NCBI RefSeq assembly: GCF_903645325.1
Contig: NZ_CAHJXQ010000004.1
Span: forward strand, 62,001 to 126,000
Source: Microbacterium tenebrionis
Lineage (GTDB): Bacteria > Actinomycetota > Actinomycetes > Actinomycetales > Microbacteriaceae
Direction: 5' to 3'
Length of the DNA: 64,000 nucleotides
In this document: positions 8,209-17,107 of the stretch, in pieces
How positions within the stretch are numbered: position 1 is the first letter of the stretch
How the letters are laid out: the number at the start of each line of letters is the position of its first letter
Translations under genes and position numbers: made by a program
Notes under the pieces: generated by a model
Databases searched by the model: none
Seen by the model: the letters and a program-made list of their open reading frames with translations, nothing else
What the model was told of the DNA's origin: nothing

Positions 8209-11200
8209 ATGAGACTGAAACTGACCCTGCATCGCCCGGTCGGCGACCCCGTCGACATCGTCGTCACGACGGACTCCACGGCCACGGCGGCCGATGTCGC
8301 CCGGCACATCGCCGAGGCCGACCCGACCCGTTCGATCCCCGTCACCGAAGGCGACGTCCTCACCCTCGCCGTCGCCCCGCCGACCGCCGATCGGCTCGTG
8401 CCGCTCGATCCCGAGCTGCCGATCGGCGAGGCGCCGATCGGCTCCGGGTTCGCGGCATCCATCCTCAATCACGGCCCCGACTACGTCGGCTCCGGCCAGC
8501 GCGAGATCGTCGGCGTGCTGCACGTGACCGCCGGCCCCCTGACCGGGCAGGAGTTCCCGATCAGGGCGGGGCAGATGGTCATCGGGCGCGATGCGGCAAG
8601 CGACGTCGTGCTCGCCGATCCGATGGTCTCGAAGCGGCACGCCCGCATCGAAGTCGGTCAGCACATCGATGTCGTCGACCTGAACTCCGCCAACGGCGTG
8701 CTCGTCGACGGCGTCCCGGTCGGCCGCATCCGCCTCGAAGAAGGCACGCCGTTCGTGATCGGCTCGACGACCCTCGTGCCGCGGCTCGCGCGCTCCTTCG
8801 ACGGCAGCGCATCCGAGGAGCCGATCATCGAGCGCGGAGGGGGACTGCTGTTCAACCGCAGCCCTCGCGTCGAGGTGCGCTATCCCGGGACGGCGTTCAA
8901 AGCTCCGCGCATCCCGACCGAGAAACTCGGCAAGATCTTCCCCTGGCCGATCCTCGTCGCACCGGTCCTCATGGGCGTGGCCCTGTACATCATGAACGAG
9001 AACCCGCGATCGCTGCTGATGATCGTGATGACGCCGCTGATGGCGCTGGGCAACATGATCAACCAGTCGCGGTCGGCGAAGCAGAGCTCCAGCCACGAGT
9101 ACAAGCTCTTCGAGAGGCAGTACGAGCAGCTCGAAGAGGACTTCTTCCGCGGCAAGCCCGAGGAGGAGGCGGCCCGCAACGCCGAGACGCCGCCGGTCGC
9201 CGAGGTGTTCGATCACGCGATGCGGCTGGGGCCGATGCTGTGGACGCGCCGGCCCGAGCACTGGAACTTCCTCGCCGTGCGACTGGGCACCTGCACCCTC
9301 CCCGCGCGCAACACGATCGCCGAGATGGACACGCCCGAAGGGCTCCCCGAGTTCATCGAACGCGTCGACCGGCTCCAGGAGCGGTACGCGCAGGTCGACG
9401 ATGTTCCGATCTTCGAGCTGATGGCGGATGCCGGATCGATCGGCATCGCGGGCCCGCAGCAGCTGGTGGCCGACGCGATGCGCGGCATCGCCGTGCAGTT
9501 GTTCGGCCTGCACGCGCCGAACGACGTCGTCAGCGTCGCGTTCGCCGACTCCGCGTGGACCGCGGAGCTCGACTGGCTCAAGTGGATGCCGCACACCTCG
9601 AGCGAGAAGAGTCCGTTCCGCGACGTCGCCCTCGCCGACTCGGCCCCCACCGGGGCAGCGCTGCTGAGCATGCTGGAGGACTACGTCCAGCGCGCGGCGT
9701 CCGGCGGTGCGGAGAGCCGCGAGCCGCGCGGGCCGTTCAAGGACGAGTGGAACCCGCTGCTGTACGGCACCGACGTGTCGCGGGCGGCCGGAGACCACAA
9801 GCGGACGCCTGCGGTGTCGGTCATCGTCTTCGTCAGCAGCGAGGCGCCGGTCGACCGCGGGCGTCTCACCGACGTGCTCGACCGCGGCGCGGACCACGGT
9901 GTGCACGCCGTCTTCGTCTCGCCGACCGTGGAATCGCTTCCGGCGGTGTGCCGCAGCTACATCGACGTGACGAACGGACTGGAAGCGGCCAATGTCGGGC
10001 TCGTCCGCACCGGCCACAGCTTCGAGGGCGCGCGCGTCGAGGGCGTCTCCAACGCGTACATGCACATGCTCGCGAGGCGCATGGCCCCGGTCGTGGATGC
10101 CAGCACGGTCGTGCACGACGCATCCGACATCCCGAGCACGGTGGGCTTCCTGCAGCTCGTGGACCCCGCGATCGCAGAGGACCCGCGGGTCGTGATCGAG
10201 CGGTGGCGGCAGAACAACACGATCGTCGACCGTTCCCCGACTCCCCGTCCCCGTCTGAAGAAAGCCGGCAACCTGCGCGCGATCATCGGTCAGGGCGCCA
10301 GCGACGCCATGGCCCTCGACCTGCGCACGCACGGTCCGCACGCCCTCGTCGGCGGAACGACCGGCGCCGGAAAGTCCGAGTTCCTGCAGGCCTGGGTGCT
10401 CGGAATGGCCGCGGCGCACAGCCCGGACCGGGTGACGTTCCTGTTCGTCGATTACAAGGGCGGATCCGCGTTCGCCGACTGCGTCGAACTACCGCACTGC
10501 GTCGGCCTGGTCACCGATCTGAGCCCGCACCTCGTGCGCCGCGCGCTCACGAGCCTCAGGGCCGAGCTGCAGCACAGGGAGCACCTGCTCAACCGCAAGA
10601 AGGCGAAGGACCTGCTCGAGCTCGAGAAGCGGCAGGACCCGGAGTGCCCGCCCGCTCTCGTGCTCGTGATCGACGAGTTCGCGGCCCTCGCCTCCGAGAT
10701 GCCCGAGTTCGTCGACGGCGTCGTCGACATCGCACAGCGCGGCCGCTCGCTCGGCATCCACCTCATCATGGCGACGCAGCGTCCCGCCGGCGTCATCAAG
10801 GACAACCTGCGCGCGAACACGAACCTGCGCATCGCCCTGCGCATGGCCGACGAGGCCGACTCACGCGACGTCGTCGACGACCCGGTGGCATCGACCTTCC
10901 CGGCATCGATCCCCGGCCGTGCGATCGCGAAGACCGGGCCGGGTCGGCTCGTGCCGTTCCAGTCCGCGTACGCGGGCGGATGGACGACGGAGGACGAAGC
11001 CGCCGTCGAGGTCAGCGTGTCCGAACTGCGTTTCGGCGCCACCGCGGAATGGGAGCCCGAGCGCCCCGCCGAGGCCGAGACGCACGAGGAGGACCTCGGG
11101 CCCAATGACCAGAAGCGGATCGTGTCGACGCTGATCCGCGCGAGCGAGGTCGCCAGCCTGCCCGCTCCGCGCCGTCCGTGGCTCGACGATCTCGCCCCGG

Positions 11201-12768
11201 TGGTGGAGCTCGCCGATCTGCCCAACGACGGCGACACCCGCATCCCCCTTGCGCTCATGGACGTGCCGGAGAAGCAGAAGCAGGAGCCCGCGGTCTTCGT
11301 CCCGGACCGCGACGGATCGATGGTGGTCTACGGCACCTCCGGTTCGGGCAAGTCCACGGTGCTGAAGACCATCGCGACCGCGGCCGGAATGCAGCCCGAT
11401 CGCGGCCGCGTGCAGGTGTACTGCCTGGACTTCGCCTCCGGCGCGCTGGGACCCCTCGCCGACCTGCCGCACGTCGGCTCGGTCGTCGACGGTGCGGATG
11501 CCGAGCGCATCCAGCGCCTGTTCCGCACTCTCGATCGCGAGATGGACCGCCGCGCGGCCTCGTTCTCGGCGGCGAGCGCTGCGACCGTCCAGGAGTATCG
11601 CGAGATCGCGGACCCGAGCATGCCGCGCATCCTGCTGCTCATGGACAACTTCCCCGAGTTCAAGAAGGACTGGGAGTACGCGCCGGGACGCGCGCCGTTC
11701 TACCGCACCTTCATGCGCATCCTCGGCGAGGGGCGGACGCTCGGCGTGCACATGGTCATCACGGCCGATCGCGGCAACGCCGTCCCCAGCGCCGTCGCGT
11801 CCAACATCTCCCGCCGGGTCGTGCTGCGCCTGGGCGACCCCGGCCAGTACATGCTGCTCAACGCTCCGCGCGACATCCTCGACGAGCAGTCGGCGCCGGG
11901 GCGAGCCATCATCGACGGCCATGAGGCGCAGATCGCGGTCCTCGGCGGCACGCCGAACGTGGTGGAGCAGACCAAGGCCCTCACAGCCCTGGCCAAGACC
12001 CTCCGGGAGCAGGGTGCGCGGGACCTCCCGGAGATCGGGGCCCTGCCGACCATGGTGCCCGCCGCGGACATGCCGGCGATGGTCGACGGGATGCCCGTCT
12101 TCGGCATCGCCGACGACACGCTCGCGCCGCGCGGCTTCGAGCCGATCGGCTCGTTCGTCATCTCCGGACCGCCGGCTTCCGGGCGCACGAACGCGCTCAG
12201 GGCCCTGGTCATCGCGATGGAGCGGTTCGATCCGAACGTGCGGATGTACCACTTCGGCAACCGCCGCTCGCAGCTCAAGGACTTCCGTCCGTGGGTGCGT
12301 AGCGCGATAAAGCCGGAGGAGGAGAAGGAACTCGCCGAGCAACTGACCGAGCTGGTCACGAGCGATACGACGGAGGGCCGCATCCTCATCGTGATCGAAG
12401 ACATCCCCCACCTCGCCGACGGTCCCGCCGATCGGCAGATGCGCACGCTGCTGCAGGCGATGAACAACAGCGATCACATGCTGATCGCCGACGCCGAGAT
12501 CAGCCGCGCCAGCGGAAGCATCGGTGTGCTCGGCGAGTGGAAGACGGGTCGTCAGGGCATCATCCTCAAGCCGGACACGTACGACGGCGAGTCGATCTTC
12601 AAGACCGCGTTCAGCCGGATCAAGAGAAGCGACTTCCCTGTGGGGCGCGGCATCTTCGTGCAGGCCGGCCGCCTGGTCACGATGCAGATGCCGTTCGTCC
12701 CGGAGGCGCCGGCGGTGGGCAGGACTGACATGGGTACCGCTCCCCGTTTGCGGGAGCGGGTTCGTTGA
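8209..12768 (+). CDS. FHA-containing EssC/EccC-type FtsK/SpoIIIE ATPase of a type VII secretion-like system
   Basis: The ATG at 8209 follows GGAGAGAG and gives 1519 residues. Domains in order are a small N-terminal beta-grasp-like region (1-90), an FHA domain (about 100-190: VIGRDAASD, VSKRHARIE, NSANGVLVDG), two membrane helices (about 245-285) and three FtsK-type ATPase modules. Walker A motifs are GGTTGAGKSE (about 715), GTSGSGKST (about 1042) and a degenerate SGPPASGRT (about 1319); a Walker B, VLVIDEFAAL, is near 817. N-terminal FHA domains are typical of firmicute EssC rather than mycobacterial EccC. The protein would be the inner-membrane motor that recognises and drives WXG100-type substrates. 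No EccB, EccD, EccE or mycosin gene is visible nearby. Confidence 0.92.
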   Translation: MRLKLTLHRPVGDPVDIVVTTDSTATAADVARHIAEADPTRSIPVTEGDVLTLAVAPPTADRLVPLDPELPIGEAPIGSGFAASILNHGPDYVGSGQREIVGVLHVTAGPLTGQEFPIRAGQMVIGRDAASDVVLADPMVSKRHARIEVGQHIDVVDLNSANGVLVDGVPVGRIRLEEGTPFVIGSTTLVPRLARSFDGSASEEPIIERGGGLLFNRSPRVEVRYPGTAFKAPRIPTEKLGKIFPWPILVAPVLMGVALYIMNENPRSLLMIVMTPLMALGNMINQSRSAKQSSSHEYKLFERQYEQLEEDFFRGKPEEEAARNAETPPVAEVFDHAMRLGPMLWTRRPEHWNFLAVRLGTCTLPARNTIAEMDTPEGLPEFIERVDRLQERYAQVDDVPIFELMADAGSIGIAGPQQLVADAMRGIAVQLFGLHAPNDVVSVAFADSAWTAELDWLKWMPHTSSEKSPFRDVALADSAPTGAALLSMLEDYVQRAASGGAESREPRGPFKDEWNPLLYGTDVSRAAGDHKRTPAVSVIVFVSSEAPVDRGRLTDVLDRGADHGVHAVFVSPTVESLPAVCRSYIDVTNGLEAANVGLVRTGHSFEGARVEGVSNAYMHMLARRMAPVVDASTVVHDASDIPSTVGFLQLVDPAIAEDPRVVIERWRQNNTIVDRSPTPRPRLKKAGNLRAIIGQGASDAMALDLRTHGPHALVGGTTGAGKSEFLQAWVLGMAAAHSPDRVTFLFVDYKGGSAFADCVELPHCVGLVTDLSPHLVRRALTSLRAELQHREHLLNRKKAKDLLELEKRQDPECPPALVLVIDEFAALASEMPEFVDGVVDIAQRGRSLGIHLIMATQRPAGVIKDNLRANTNLRIALRMADEADSRDVVDDPVASTFPASIPGRAIAKTGPGRLVPFQSAYAGGWTTEDEAAVEVSVSELRFGATAEWEPERPAEAETHEEDLGPNDQKRIVSTLIRASEVASLPAPRRPWLDDLAPVVELADLPNDGDTRIPLALMDVPEKQKQEPAVFVPDRDGSMVVYGTSGSGKSTVLKTIATAAGMQPDRGRVQVYCLDFASGALGPLADLPHVGSVVDGADAERIQRLFRTLDREMDRRAASFSAASAATVQEYREIADPSMPRILLLMDNFPEFKKDWEYAPGRAPFYRTFMRILGEGRTLGVHMVITADRGNAVPSAVASNISRRVVLRLGDPGQYMLLNAPRDILDEQSAPGRAIIDGHEAQIAVLGGTPNVVEQTKALTALAKTLREQGARDLPEIGALPTMVPAADMPAMVDGMPVFGIADDTLAPRGFEPIGSFVISGPPASGRTNALRALVIAMERFDPNVRMYHFGNRRSQLKDFRPWVRSAIKPEEEKELAEQLTELVTSDTTEGRILIVIEDIPHLADGPADRQMRTLLQAMNNSDHMLIADAEISRASGSIGVLGEWKTGRQGIILKPDTYDGESIFKTAFSRIKRSDFPVGRGIFVQAGRLVTMQMPFVPEAPAVGRTDMGTAPRLRERVR
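12737..12759 (+). terminator. Hairpin over the end of the ATPase gene
   Basis: CCGCTCCC and GGGAGCGG form a perfect 8-bp inverted repeat around a 7-base loop, ending nine bases before the stop codon at 12766-12768. There is no strong T-run, only TTCGTT. It may reduce read-through from the long operon into the WXG100 gene or stabilise an mRNA end; its activity is not evident from sequence alone. Confidence 0.35.
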
Positions 12769-12849
12769 CTAACCTCGTTCCAGGAGGCCGCAGGGGCCTG
12801 ACGAGGGCCACACAGGCCGGAAACACCACGAACGCGGAGGGCAGTTCTC

Positions 12850-13128
12850 ATGGCACATGACTTTGGTGCAACGTACAGCGAGATGGAAGACGCGGCACAG
12901 CGTCTGCGCGACGGACGCACGTCGATCGGTGACGCGCTGAAGGACCTCCAGGGCGTCATCGACGACCTGGTCCAGGACGGCTTCAAGACCGAGAACGCGT
13001 CGGAGCAGTACTCCACCGCTTACAACGACCTGACCACCTCGCTGGATGACGCCACCGAGGCCGTCAACGACATGGCGACGGCGCTGGACCAGATGGCGGA
13101 CAAGATCCGCGACACCGACCAGCTCTGA
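12850..13128 (+). CDS. WXG100-family (Esx-like) secreted protein lacking a canonical WXG motif
   Basis: The 92-residue, all-helical protein fits the WXG100 size class and helix-turn-helix hairpin pattern, with Ala/Asp/Leu heptads in both halves. The turn around residues 40-46 reads LVQDGFKT, so the Trp of WXG is replaced and only the Gly remains. It sits 81 bases after the ATPase gene and is preceded by CGGAGGG at about 12836. A strong terminator follows. Proteins of this type are exported as dimers by the EssC/EccC motor and may act as chaperone or structural component. No second esx gene is present, so a homodimer, as for firmicute EsxA, is likely. Confidence 0.85.
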   Translation: MAHDFGATYSEMEDAAQRLRDGRTSIGDALKDLQGVIDDLVQDGFKTENASEQYSTAYNDLTTSLDDATEAVNDMATALDQMADKIRDTDQL

Positions 13129-13142
13129 TCGGTCGCACCGGA

Positions 13143-13190
13143 GGCCGTGGGGCCAGTTCGACAGGACTGGCTCCACGGCCTTCGTCGTTC
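13143..13190 (+). terminator. Intrinsic terminator after the WXG100 gene
   Basis: A 15-base arm (13143-13157) pairs with 13166-13180 around an 8-base loop with a single G-U wobble, and TTCGTCGTTCC follows. It starts 14 bases after the WXG100 stop and probably ends transcription of the secretion operon. Confidence 0.75.
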
Positions 13191-13228
13191 CCCCTGATCG
13201 CGCAGAAGCAACGAATAGAATCGGGACC

Positions 13229-13453
13229 ATGACCGGACAGCAGAGCTACTGGTACAACCTGTCGACCCAGTCCGTGGTGCGCGCCGACGAGCGCCCCTCC
13301 GAGGACACGATCGGCCCGTTCGCCACGGCCGCCGAGGCCGAGGACTCGCCTGCGGCGCTGCTCGAGCACGCGCGGGCGTGGCTGGAGAGCGAGGAGAGCG
13401 AGCCGTTCCGGGCGATGGCCGAGGAGAGCGGCGAAGACACCGACTACGTGTGA
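13229..13453 (+). CDS. Small conserved actinobacterial protein (SPOR-like methionyl/aromatic start motif)
   Basis: The 74-residue acidic protein begins MTGQQSYWYNLSTQSV, continues with DTIGPFATAAEAEDSPAAL and ends in an acidic tail. This YWYNL plus GPFATxxEA pattern occurs in small proteins widely conserved in Actinobacteria and sometimes labelled SPOR-domain proteins; I recognise the pattern but know no function. It has no signal peptide or membrane segment. The ATG at 13229 is the only reasonable start. It stands between the T7SS terminator and the lipoprotein gene, which begins 10 bases downstream, and it may be an unrelated housekeeping gene inside the locus. Confidence 0.7.
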   Translation: MTGQQSYWYNLSTQSVVRADERPSEDTIGPFATAAEAEDSPAALLEHARAWLESEESEPFRAMAEESGEDTDYV

Positions 13454-13463
13454 CGGCCGGGGA

Positions 13464-15140
13464 ATGAGGGGAAGACGCCGCGTCGCGGCACTGACCGCGC
13501 TCGCGCTCGCTGCGGGGCTGACGGCCTGCGCGCCGGCCATGCCGGAGTCTGTGACCCCCGGAACGAAGGTCGTCGTCGGGTGGACGGGGTCGTTGACCTC
13601 GACCAACGCGGCCGCATCCCCGACGAGCGGCAACCTCGACATCGCCGCGATGACGCGAGCGCGATTCGGCGACGTGATCGACGGCGACTTCGTCGCGGAC
13701 GAGAGCTTCGGCACGGTGACGATCCTCGAGGAGGAGCCGTTCACCGTGCGCTACGACCTCACCGAACCCTCGTGGTCTGACAGCATCCCCCTCGATGCCG
13801 CGGACCTGCTGCTGGGCTGGGCAGGAGCTGCGGGGTACTTCCCGTCCGATGAGGCATCGGTCGTGGATGCTCCGATCCCGGTCGTGGACGAGTTCGCGCG
13901 GTCGATCGATGTGACCTTTGCGCAGCCGGTGAGCGACTGGCAGAGCATCGTGACCGTGCCGGTGCCCGCGCATGTGCTGGGCGAGCGCGCACTGGGCATC
14001 GACGATCCGATGGAGGCCAAGCAGGCGGTCATCACCGCGATACGCACCGGCGACGGCAGCGCGCTCGAGAAGATGCGCACCGCGTGGAACGAGGGCTTCG
14101 AGATCGGCGAGGGAGCGGTCGCCGCCGACCTCCTGCTCTCGAGCGGGCCGTTCATGGTCGATCCGGACGGAGCGGATGCCGAAGGGGCAGTGGCGCTCGT
14201 CCCGAACTCCGCGTTCCGTGGAGCTGTCACGCCCCAGGTCGCCCGCATCGAGCTGACGCCGCCCGGTGAGGATCCGCTCGCCGCCGTCGGAGATCAATTG
14301 GATACCGTGCAGGTGCGTCCGGTCGCGGAGAATCGCGACGCCGTGCGCGAGCTCGAACGCAAGGACTTCACCGTCCAGATGACGAACGACGGCACACTCT
14401 GGTCGATGCTCCTCCCGCCGCACGGCGTGTTCAGCGATGTACGTGCGCGGACGTCGTTCATCCACTCCGCGCCGGCGCGCGACCTCATGGATGCCGGTGC
14501 GGGGGACTGGGCGACTGCGTACGCCCCGAGCACCTCGATGACCGCGATCCCGAACTCGCGCGCGTACGACATCGTGAACGAGGACTCCGGGTTCATGCAG
14601 ACGCTCGGTGCGGCCGACGCCGACCCCGCGGCGGAGCGGGCGGCCGCGGGCATCCCCGCCGACACCCGCGTGTGCGTGCTGTACGACCGGCGCAGCGAGT
14701 TCGCGACGGGCGCCTTCGCCGCGCTGCGGACGGCCGCTGCGGAGGCCGGCTGGCGAGTCGCGGACTGCGGCAGCGACGACCTGTCTGCGGCGTTGGACAA
14801 GCGCGACTGGGATGCGGTGATCATGCGCGCGCCCATCCCGCGGTCCCCGGCCCAGCTCGCGGCGCAGTGGGGCACCGGAGGTGCCTCGTCGATCACGGGG
14901 CAGGCCGACCCCGCCCGCGATGAGTTGATCGCCCAGCTCGCGCAGACCACCGATGTGTACGAGGCGCGTGAGATCCAAGCGCAGATCGAGGCGACGATCG
15001 TGAGCGCAGCCGTCGCATCCCCGATCGCCGCGAATCCCGTCGTCACGATCACCGACCGCGACGTGTCCGGTGTCTCTGTTCGCGGCGGGGCGTCGGCACC
15101 GCTGATGTCGGATGCCGCGCAGTGGGCGGTCGTGCCGTGA
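13464..15140 (+). CDS. Family 5 extracellular solute-binding lipoprotein (peptide/nickel ABC-transporter type)
   Basis: The 558-residue protein has a lipoprotein signal peptide (RGRRRVAALTALALAAG then LTAC, lipid Cys about 22) followed by an SBP_bac_5-like fold: the N-terminal lobe keeps a weak PSWSDSIPLDAADLLLGW block, where the family normally has W-DG-P-TA-D-V, and the C-terminal half has the usual second lobe. Family members bind oligopeptides or related ligands for ABC importers. No permease or ATPase gene is adjacent, so it is an orphan; it could serve a transporter elsewhere or have another envelope role. It starts 10 bases after the small gene at 13229, so the two may be co-transcribed. 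Confidence 0.8.
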   Translation: MRGRRRVAALTALALAAGLTACAPAMPESVTPGTKVVVGWTGSLTSTNAAASPTSGNLDIAAMTRARFGDVIDGDFVADESFGTVTILEEEPFTVRYDLTEPSWSDSIPLDAADLLLGWAGAAGYFPSDEASVVDAPIPVVDEFARSIDVTFAQPVSDWQSIVTVPVPAHVLGERALGIDDPMEAKQAVITAIRTGDGSALEKMRTAWNEGFEIGEGAVAADLLLSSGPFMVDPDGADAEGAVALVPNSAFRGAVTPQVARIELTPPGEDPLAAVGDQLDTVQVRPVAENRDAVRELERKDFTVQMTNDGTLWSMLLPPHGVFSDVRARTSFIHSAPARDLMDAGAGDWATAYAPSTSMTAIPNSRAYDIVNEDSGFMQTLGAADADPAAERAAAGIPADTRVCVLYDRRSEFATGAFAALRTAAAEAGWRVADCGSDDLSAALDKRDWDAVIMRAPIPRSPAQLAAQWGTGGASSITGQADPARDELIAQLAQTTDVYEAREIQAQIEATIVSAAVASPIAANPVVTITDRDVSGVSVRGGASAPLMSDAAQWAVVP

Positions 15141-15173
15141 GCGGTCCTCGCACGGATTCGTGGGGTGTTCTCC

Positions 15174-15206
15174 CCATCGCGAGCGCATCCGCGAGGCCTC
15201 TAATCT
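15174..15206 (+). promoter_or_regulatory. Putative promoter of toxin cassette 1
   Basis: CCATCG (15174-15179) and TAATCT (15201-15206) precede the GGAGG ribosome site of the cassette. The same CCATCG element recurs before cassettes 2 and 3 at 18-21 bases from a TA-rich hexamer. The pattern is weak but shared by all three. Confidence 0.3.
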
Positions 15207-15225
15207 CTTCAATGGAGGTTGTGCC

Positions 15226-15933
15226 GTGGGAATGATGTTGCCGAACGAGCTGATCTGGGTCATGGAGAAGCTGGGGTTCGATTGGCCCGATATCGATGAG
15301 GACGAAGTCCGCAAGGGCGCGACCCTCGTACGCAACCTCGGCACGGACCTCGAAACCGTGATTCAGGCGGTCGACCGCAGGATGAACGGGGACATGACCG
15401 TGGCGATGCGAGGTCAGACGGGGCCTGCGACGGTGAGCGCCTGGAACACGAACCGATCGACCAATCTGCAGAAGCTGGTGGACATCATGCCGCCGGCAGC
15501 GACGGCCATGGATATCGGGGCCGACGTCGTCTTCGGTCTGAAGATGAAGGTGATCTTCGACGTCACGACGACGATGATCGCCCTGGTGGGAATGCTGACG
15601 AACCCGATCACGGCTCTGGGCGCGGGGCCGATGCTGCTCATCAAGAAGAAGCTCCTGAACGCCGCGGTCGACATCGCGGTCGAGCAGGTGCTGGAGCAGT
15701 TGCTGCCGATGGCGGTCCAGCCGATGGCCGAGCAGCTGCCCGCTGTGCTCGACGCGATCCTGGATGCGCCGATGGTCGAGGGTACGGTCGGTGACACGGA
15801 TGAGTTCTATGCGGATCTGCAGGCGCTCGAGGACGCGCAGTCGGCGATGCGGCTCCACGGTGAGGACATCTCGACCTTGACGGCGACGTTCTTCACGGAA
15901 TTCTCTGCCCTTGACTTCGGAGGGGACGCCTGA
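15226..15933 (+). CDS. CpnT-N-terminal-like (WXG100-related helical) carrier protein, cassette 1
   Basis: The GTG at 15226 has GGAGG seven bases upstream, and the same GTG-GGA-ATG-ATG start recurs in both paralogues. The 235-residue product begins MGMMLPNELIWVMEKLGFDW and carries the PDIDEDEV block and SAWNTNRS (about 71-78), a WXG100-like turn. A central hydrophobic stretch (about 105-140) and long helices follow. This matches the helical N-terminal domain that precedes toxin regions in CpnT-like actinobacterial proteins. Here it ends at DFGGDA and is a separate polypeptide whose stop shares one base with the start of the toxin gene. I infer that it targets its partner to the secretion motor. 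It differs from the 19104 copy at about 34 of 235 positions. Confidence 0.85.
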   Translation: MGMMLPNELIWVMEKLGFDWPDIDEDEVRKGATLVRNLGTDLETVIQAVDRRMNGDMTVAMRGQTGPATVSAWNTNRSTNLQKLVDIMPPAATAMDIGADVVFGLKMKVIFDVTTTMIALVGMLTNPITALGAGPMLLIKKKLLNAAVDIAVEQVLEQLLPMAVQPMAEQLPAVLDAILDAPMVEGTVGDTDEFYADLQALEDAQSAMRLHGEDISTLTATFFTEFSALDFGGDA

Positions 15934-16517
15934 TGGGCAAGTTCGGCAATGCGTTCAGCGATCTCTGGCGCGCGATGACGAAGGGCGGTAAAGACGCGAA
16001 CGTCAGGCTGCCCGAGCTGACGCGCAGGCTGGATGATCATTTCGAAGACGTCAAGCAGAAGGTCAAGCTGCTCGACGGCACCGAGGCCCCAGACCTGACC
16101 GGGAGCCACACCGATCGGGTGGATCGAACGAGTACCGAATTGCTCTATCGATCGGACGGCCGCTCTCCCGACGTGATCTTCGCCGAGGGCTTCCAGGTCA
16201 GAGATCCGTCGAACAACGATCTCAATACGTTCGTGCACACCAACGGGTCATCGAACTTCGTGAGCACGACGAGGGACCCGGATCTATATCAGCGCTGGGG
16301 ATCGCCCTACCGCTACACCGTCGATGCTCCGGGCGGAATCGATGTCGACGCCACCATGCCGGACGGTCCATACGCGCCGCACATGCCCAACCCCGAGCAC
16401 GAGATCGCCTTCCAGGGCGGCATCCCCGCCGAGAAGATCGTCGGCGCGCACCCGGTGCTGCCCGACAACACATTGGGTGAGTGGATCCCGAACCCGATCT
16501 ACAGTGGTAGGCGATGA
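15933..16517 (+). CDS. ADP-ribosyltransferase toxin (R-S-E class, cholera/pertussis/scabin-like)
   Basis: The 194-residue protein has an N-terminal helical segment (about 1-50) resembling that of the nuclease at 19811, then a mono-ADP-ribosyltransferase domain. The three hallmarks of the R-S-E family are visible: LLYRSDGRSP with Arg 73 then VIFAEGF, NFVSTT with Ser 111, and NPEHEIAFQGGIP with Glu 157 preceded by Glu 155. The E-x-E pair is usually linked to arginine modification, whereas scabin-type enzymes carry Q-x-E; the target here is unknown. No signal peptide exists, which fits T7SS-type export. It starts on the last base of the carrier gene and overlaps the downstream accessory gene by ATGA. 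Confidence in the fold is high, in the target low. Confidence 0.85.
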   Translation: MGKFGNAFSDLWRAMTKGGKDANVRLPELTRRLDDHFEDVKQKVKLLDGTEAPDLTGSHTDRVDRTSTELLYRSDGRSPDVIFAEGFQVRDPSNNDLNTFVHTNGSSNFVSTTRDPDLYQRWGSPYRYTVDAPGGIDVDATMPDGPYAPHMPNPEHEIAFQGGIPAEKIVGAHPVLPDNTLGEWIPNPIYSGRR

Positions 16518-17107
16518 ACGAGAACGATCAGCAAGAGGAAGACCGGAACTCGGCGACGGCAACATCCGCACCGCCCGTCACGGACGACCTCCGGGCCGAG
16601 GCGCGAGCGAACCCCGGCGGATGGGTATACGCCGTCGACCCGGGATTCGAGGGATCCGCCGAAGTGCCGCCTGAAGGCATCGTCGGCGCGTGGAAGGTGG
16701 ATGAGAACGGCGAACTCGAAGACGCCTTCATACCGAATCCCCGGTACCGTCCAACCCCGCAGGCTCGAGGGTGGTCACCGCCGAAGACGCCGCTCGAGAG
16801 GGTGCTACAGCTCGTGCTCGCCGGTTATCTGCCCGATGACCGGCTCGGTCGCGCTTTCGCCGAAGCGGAGGTGTTCATCTTCAGTCGTGCAGAGGGCGGC
16901 ATCTTCGTCGCACCCGCCGAGGACGGTGGAAAGCTCGTCTACGCGTTCACCGACATCGACAAGGCCACGGCCCCGGGATACGACGAGCACGTGTCGATGA
17001 AAGGCGTCGAACTCGCCTCAGCATTGCCCGAAGGCGTTCGGATCGCGCTGAACGCCGGGGACAGTGTGTCGGCGATTATCGATCCCGCCGACGTGAAGAC
17101 CGAATGA
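16514..17107 (+). CDS. Type VII secretion-associated protein with SseB-like C-terminal domain (candidate immunity)
   Basis: Of 197 residues, the first 20 are polar. Residues about 32-75 read like a module found in actinobacterial T7SS-associated proteins (NPGGWVYAVDP, PPEGIVGAWKVDENG, IPNPRYRP). Residues about 90-195 resemble an SseB-type domain (FIFSRAEGGIFVAP, KLVYAFTDIDKA, LPEGVRIALNAGD). The PEGIVGAW and NPRY elements echo the end of the neighbouring toxin (AEKIVGAHPV, IPNPIY), an interesting similarity. ATGA overlap with the toxin and another with the next gene imply coupled synthesis. Immunity or chaperone function is inferred from position; no direct evidence exists. Confidence 0.65.
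   Translation: MNENDQQEEDRNSATATSAPPVTDDLRAEARANPGGWVYAVDPGFEGSAEVPPEGIVGAWKVDENGELEDAFIPNPRYRPTPQARGWSPPKTPLERVLQLVLAGYLPDDRLGRAFAEAEVFIFSRAEGGIFVAPAEDGGKLVYAFTDIDKATAPGYDEHVSMKGVELASALPEGVRIALNAGDSVSAIIDPADVKTE

Noticed and set aside
7633..10419. Very long minus-strand open frame (about 930 codons) opposite the RDD-FHA and secretion ATPase genes
   Set aside because: Its protein is Arg/His/Asp-rich low-information sequence with no domain; the plus strand has well-defined domains across the same span. It is a high-GC shadow.
16514..17107. SseB-like match taken as evidence of a type III secretion system
   Set aside because: The SseB-type domain occurs widely in Actinobacteria and no type III component is present; the context is type VII-like.
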